This document shows, one piece after another, positions 16,998 to 17,120 of a stretch of DNA of 17,120 nucleotides. Position numbers and translations under genes: made by a program. The notes under the pieces were generated by a model. That model had not been told where the DNA came from. It saw nothing but the letters and a program-made list of their open reading frames with translations, and ran no database searches. Origin of the DNA: JBEVNX01 sp040507895 (GTDB lineage: Bacteria > Desulfobacterota > Binatia > JACPRU01); contig JBEVNX010000189.1 in assembly GCA_040507895.1 (NCBI GenBank), forward strand, positions 1 to 17,120, read 5' to 3'. Numbering within the stretch: the first letter of the stretch is position 1; each line of letters opens with the position of its first letter.

Positions 16998-17120
16998 GCG
17001 ACGACGTCGGGCAAGGCGATCTCCAGCCGCTGCTGGCAGACTTCGATCAGCGCGTCGCCAAGCTGCGCTTCCCGAACGGCCGCTGGAGCGGAGTCTTTCG
17101 CCACGTCCTGAAGGTCTTCC

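Overview
The window is a GC-rich bacterial chromosome segment with closely packed genes on both strands. A predicted LpxO-like lipid A hydroxylase, a lipobox lipoprotein, Sec signal peptides and a periplasmic copper and c-haem protein point to a Gram-negative cell envelope. An F420-type luciferase-family oxidoreductase, an APH-fold kinase and a DUF7064/7065-like protein are typical of environmental deltaproteobacterial (Myxococcota or Binatota-like) genomes. That placement is an inference from gene content; no rRNA or tRNA gene was seen.

Left part (1-3208): the last 20 codons of a gene resembling limonene-1,2-epoxide hydrolase, then a VOC protein and an SMP-30/gluconolactonase-like protein on the minus strand. 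Divergent from these is a GNAT acetyltransferase, followed by an LpxO-like Fe/2-oxoglutarate hydroxylase. These look like independent housekeeping or accessory genes.

Envelope block (3249-5421, minus): two adjacent exported proteins, a LysM-bearing lipoprotein and a shorter secreted relative, share a C-terminal domain pair and probably form an operon. Divergent from them is a complete 840-residue P-type ATPase with non-standard M4 and M6 motifs, followed by a DUF7064/7065-like protein.

Middle (9462-12939): a small secreted two-cysteine protein, then an aminotransferase and an APH-fold phosphotransferase in tight tandem on the minus strand, then a divergent F420-type LLM oxidoreductase. Positions 12940-13309 hold an apparently frame-disrupted coding remnant and a strong hairpin at its stop codon.

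Right part (13310-16640, plus) is the most interesting region: a secreted SBP56-family protein, the family of the copper-dependent methanethiol oxidase MtoX, followed 43 bases later by one 634-residue protein joining a SCO1/SenC copper chaperone to a di-haem MauG-type peroxidase. The likely logic is that the SCO domain supplies copper, the MauG domain oxidatively matures the enzyme or handles peroxide, and the SBP56 protein oxidises methanethiol in the periplasm to formaldehyde, sulfide and hydrogen peroxide. The right edge carries only the last part of an AraC-family DNA-binding domain, joined to unrelated sequence.
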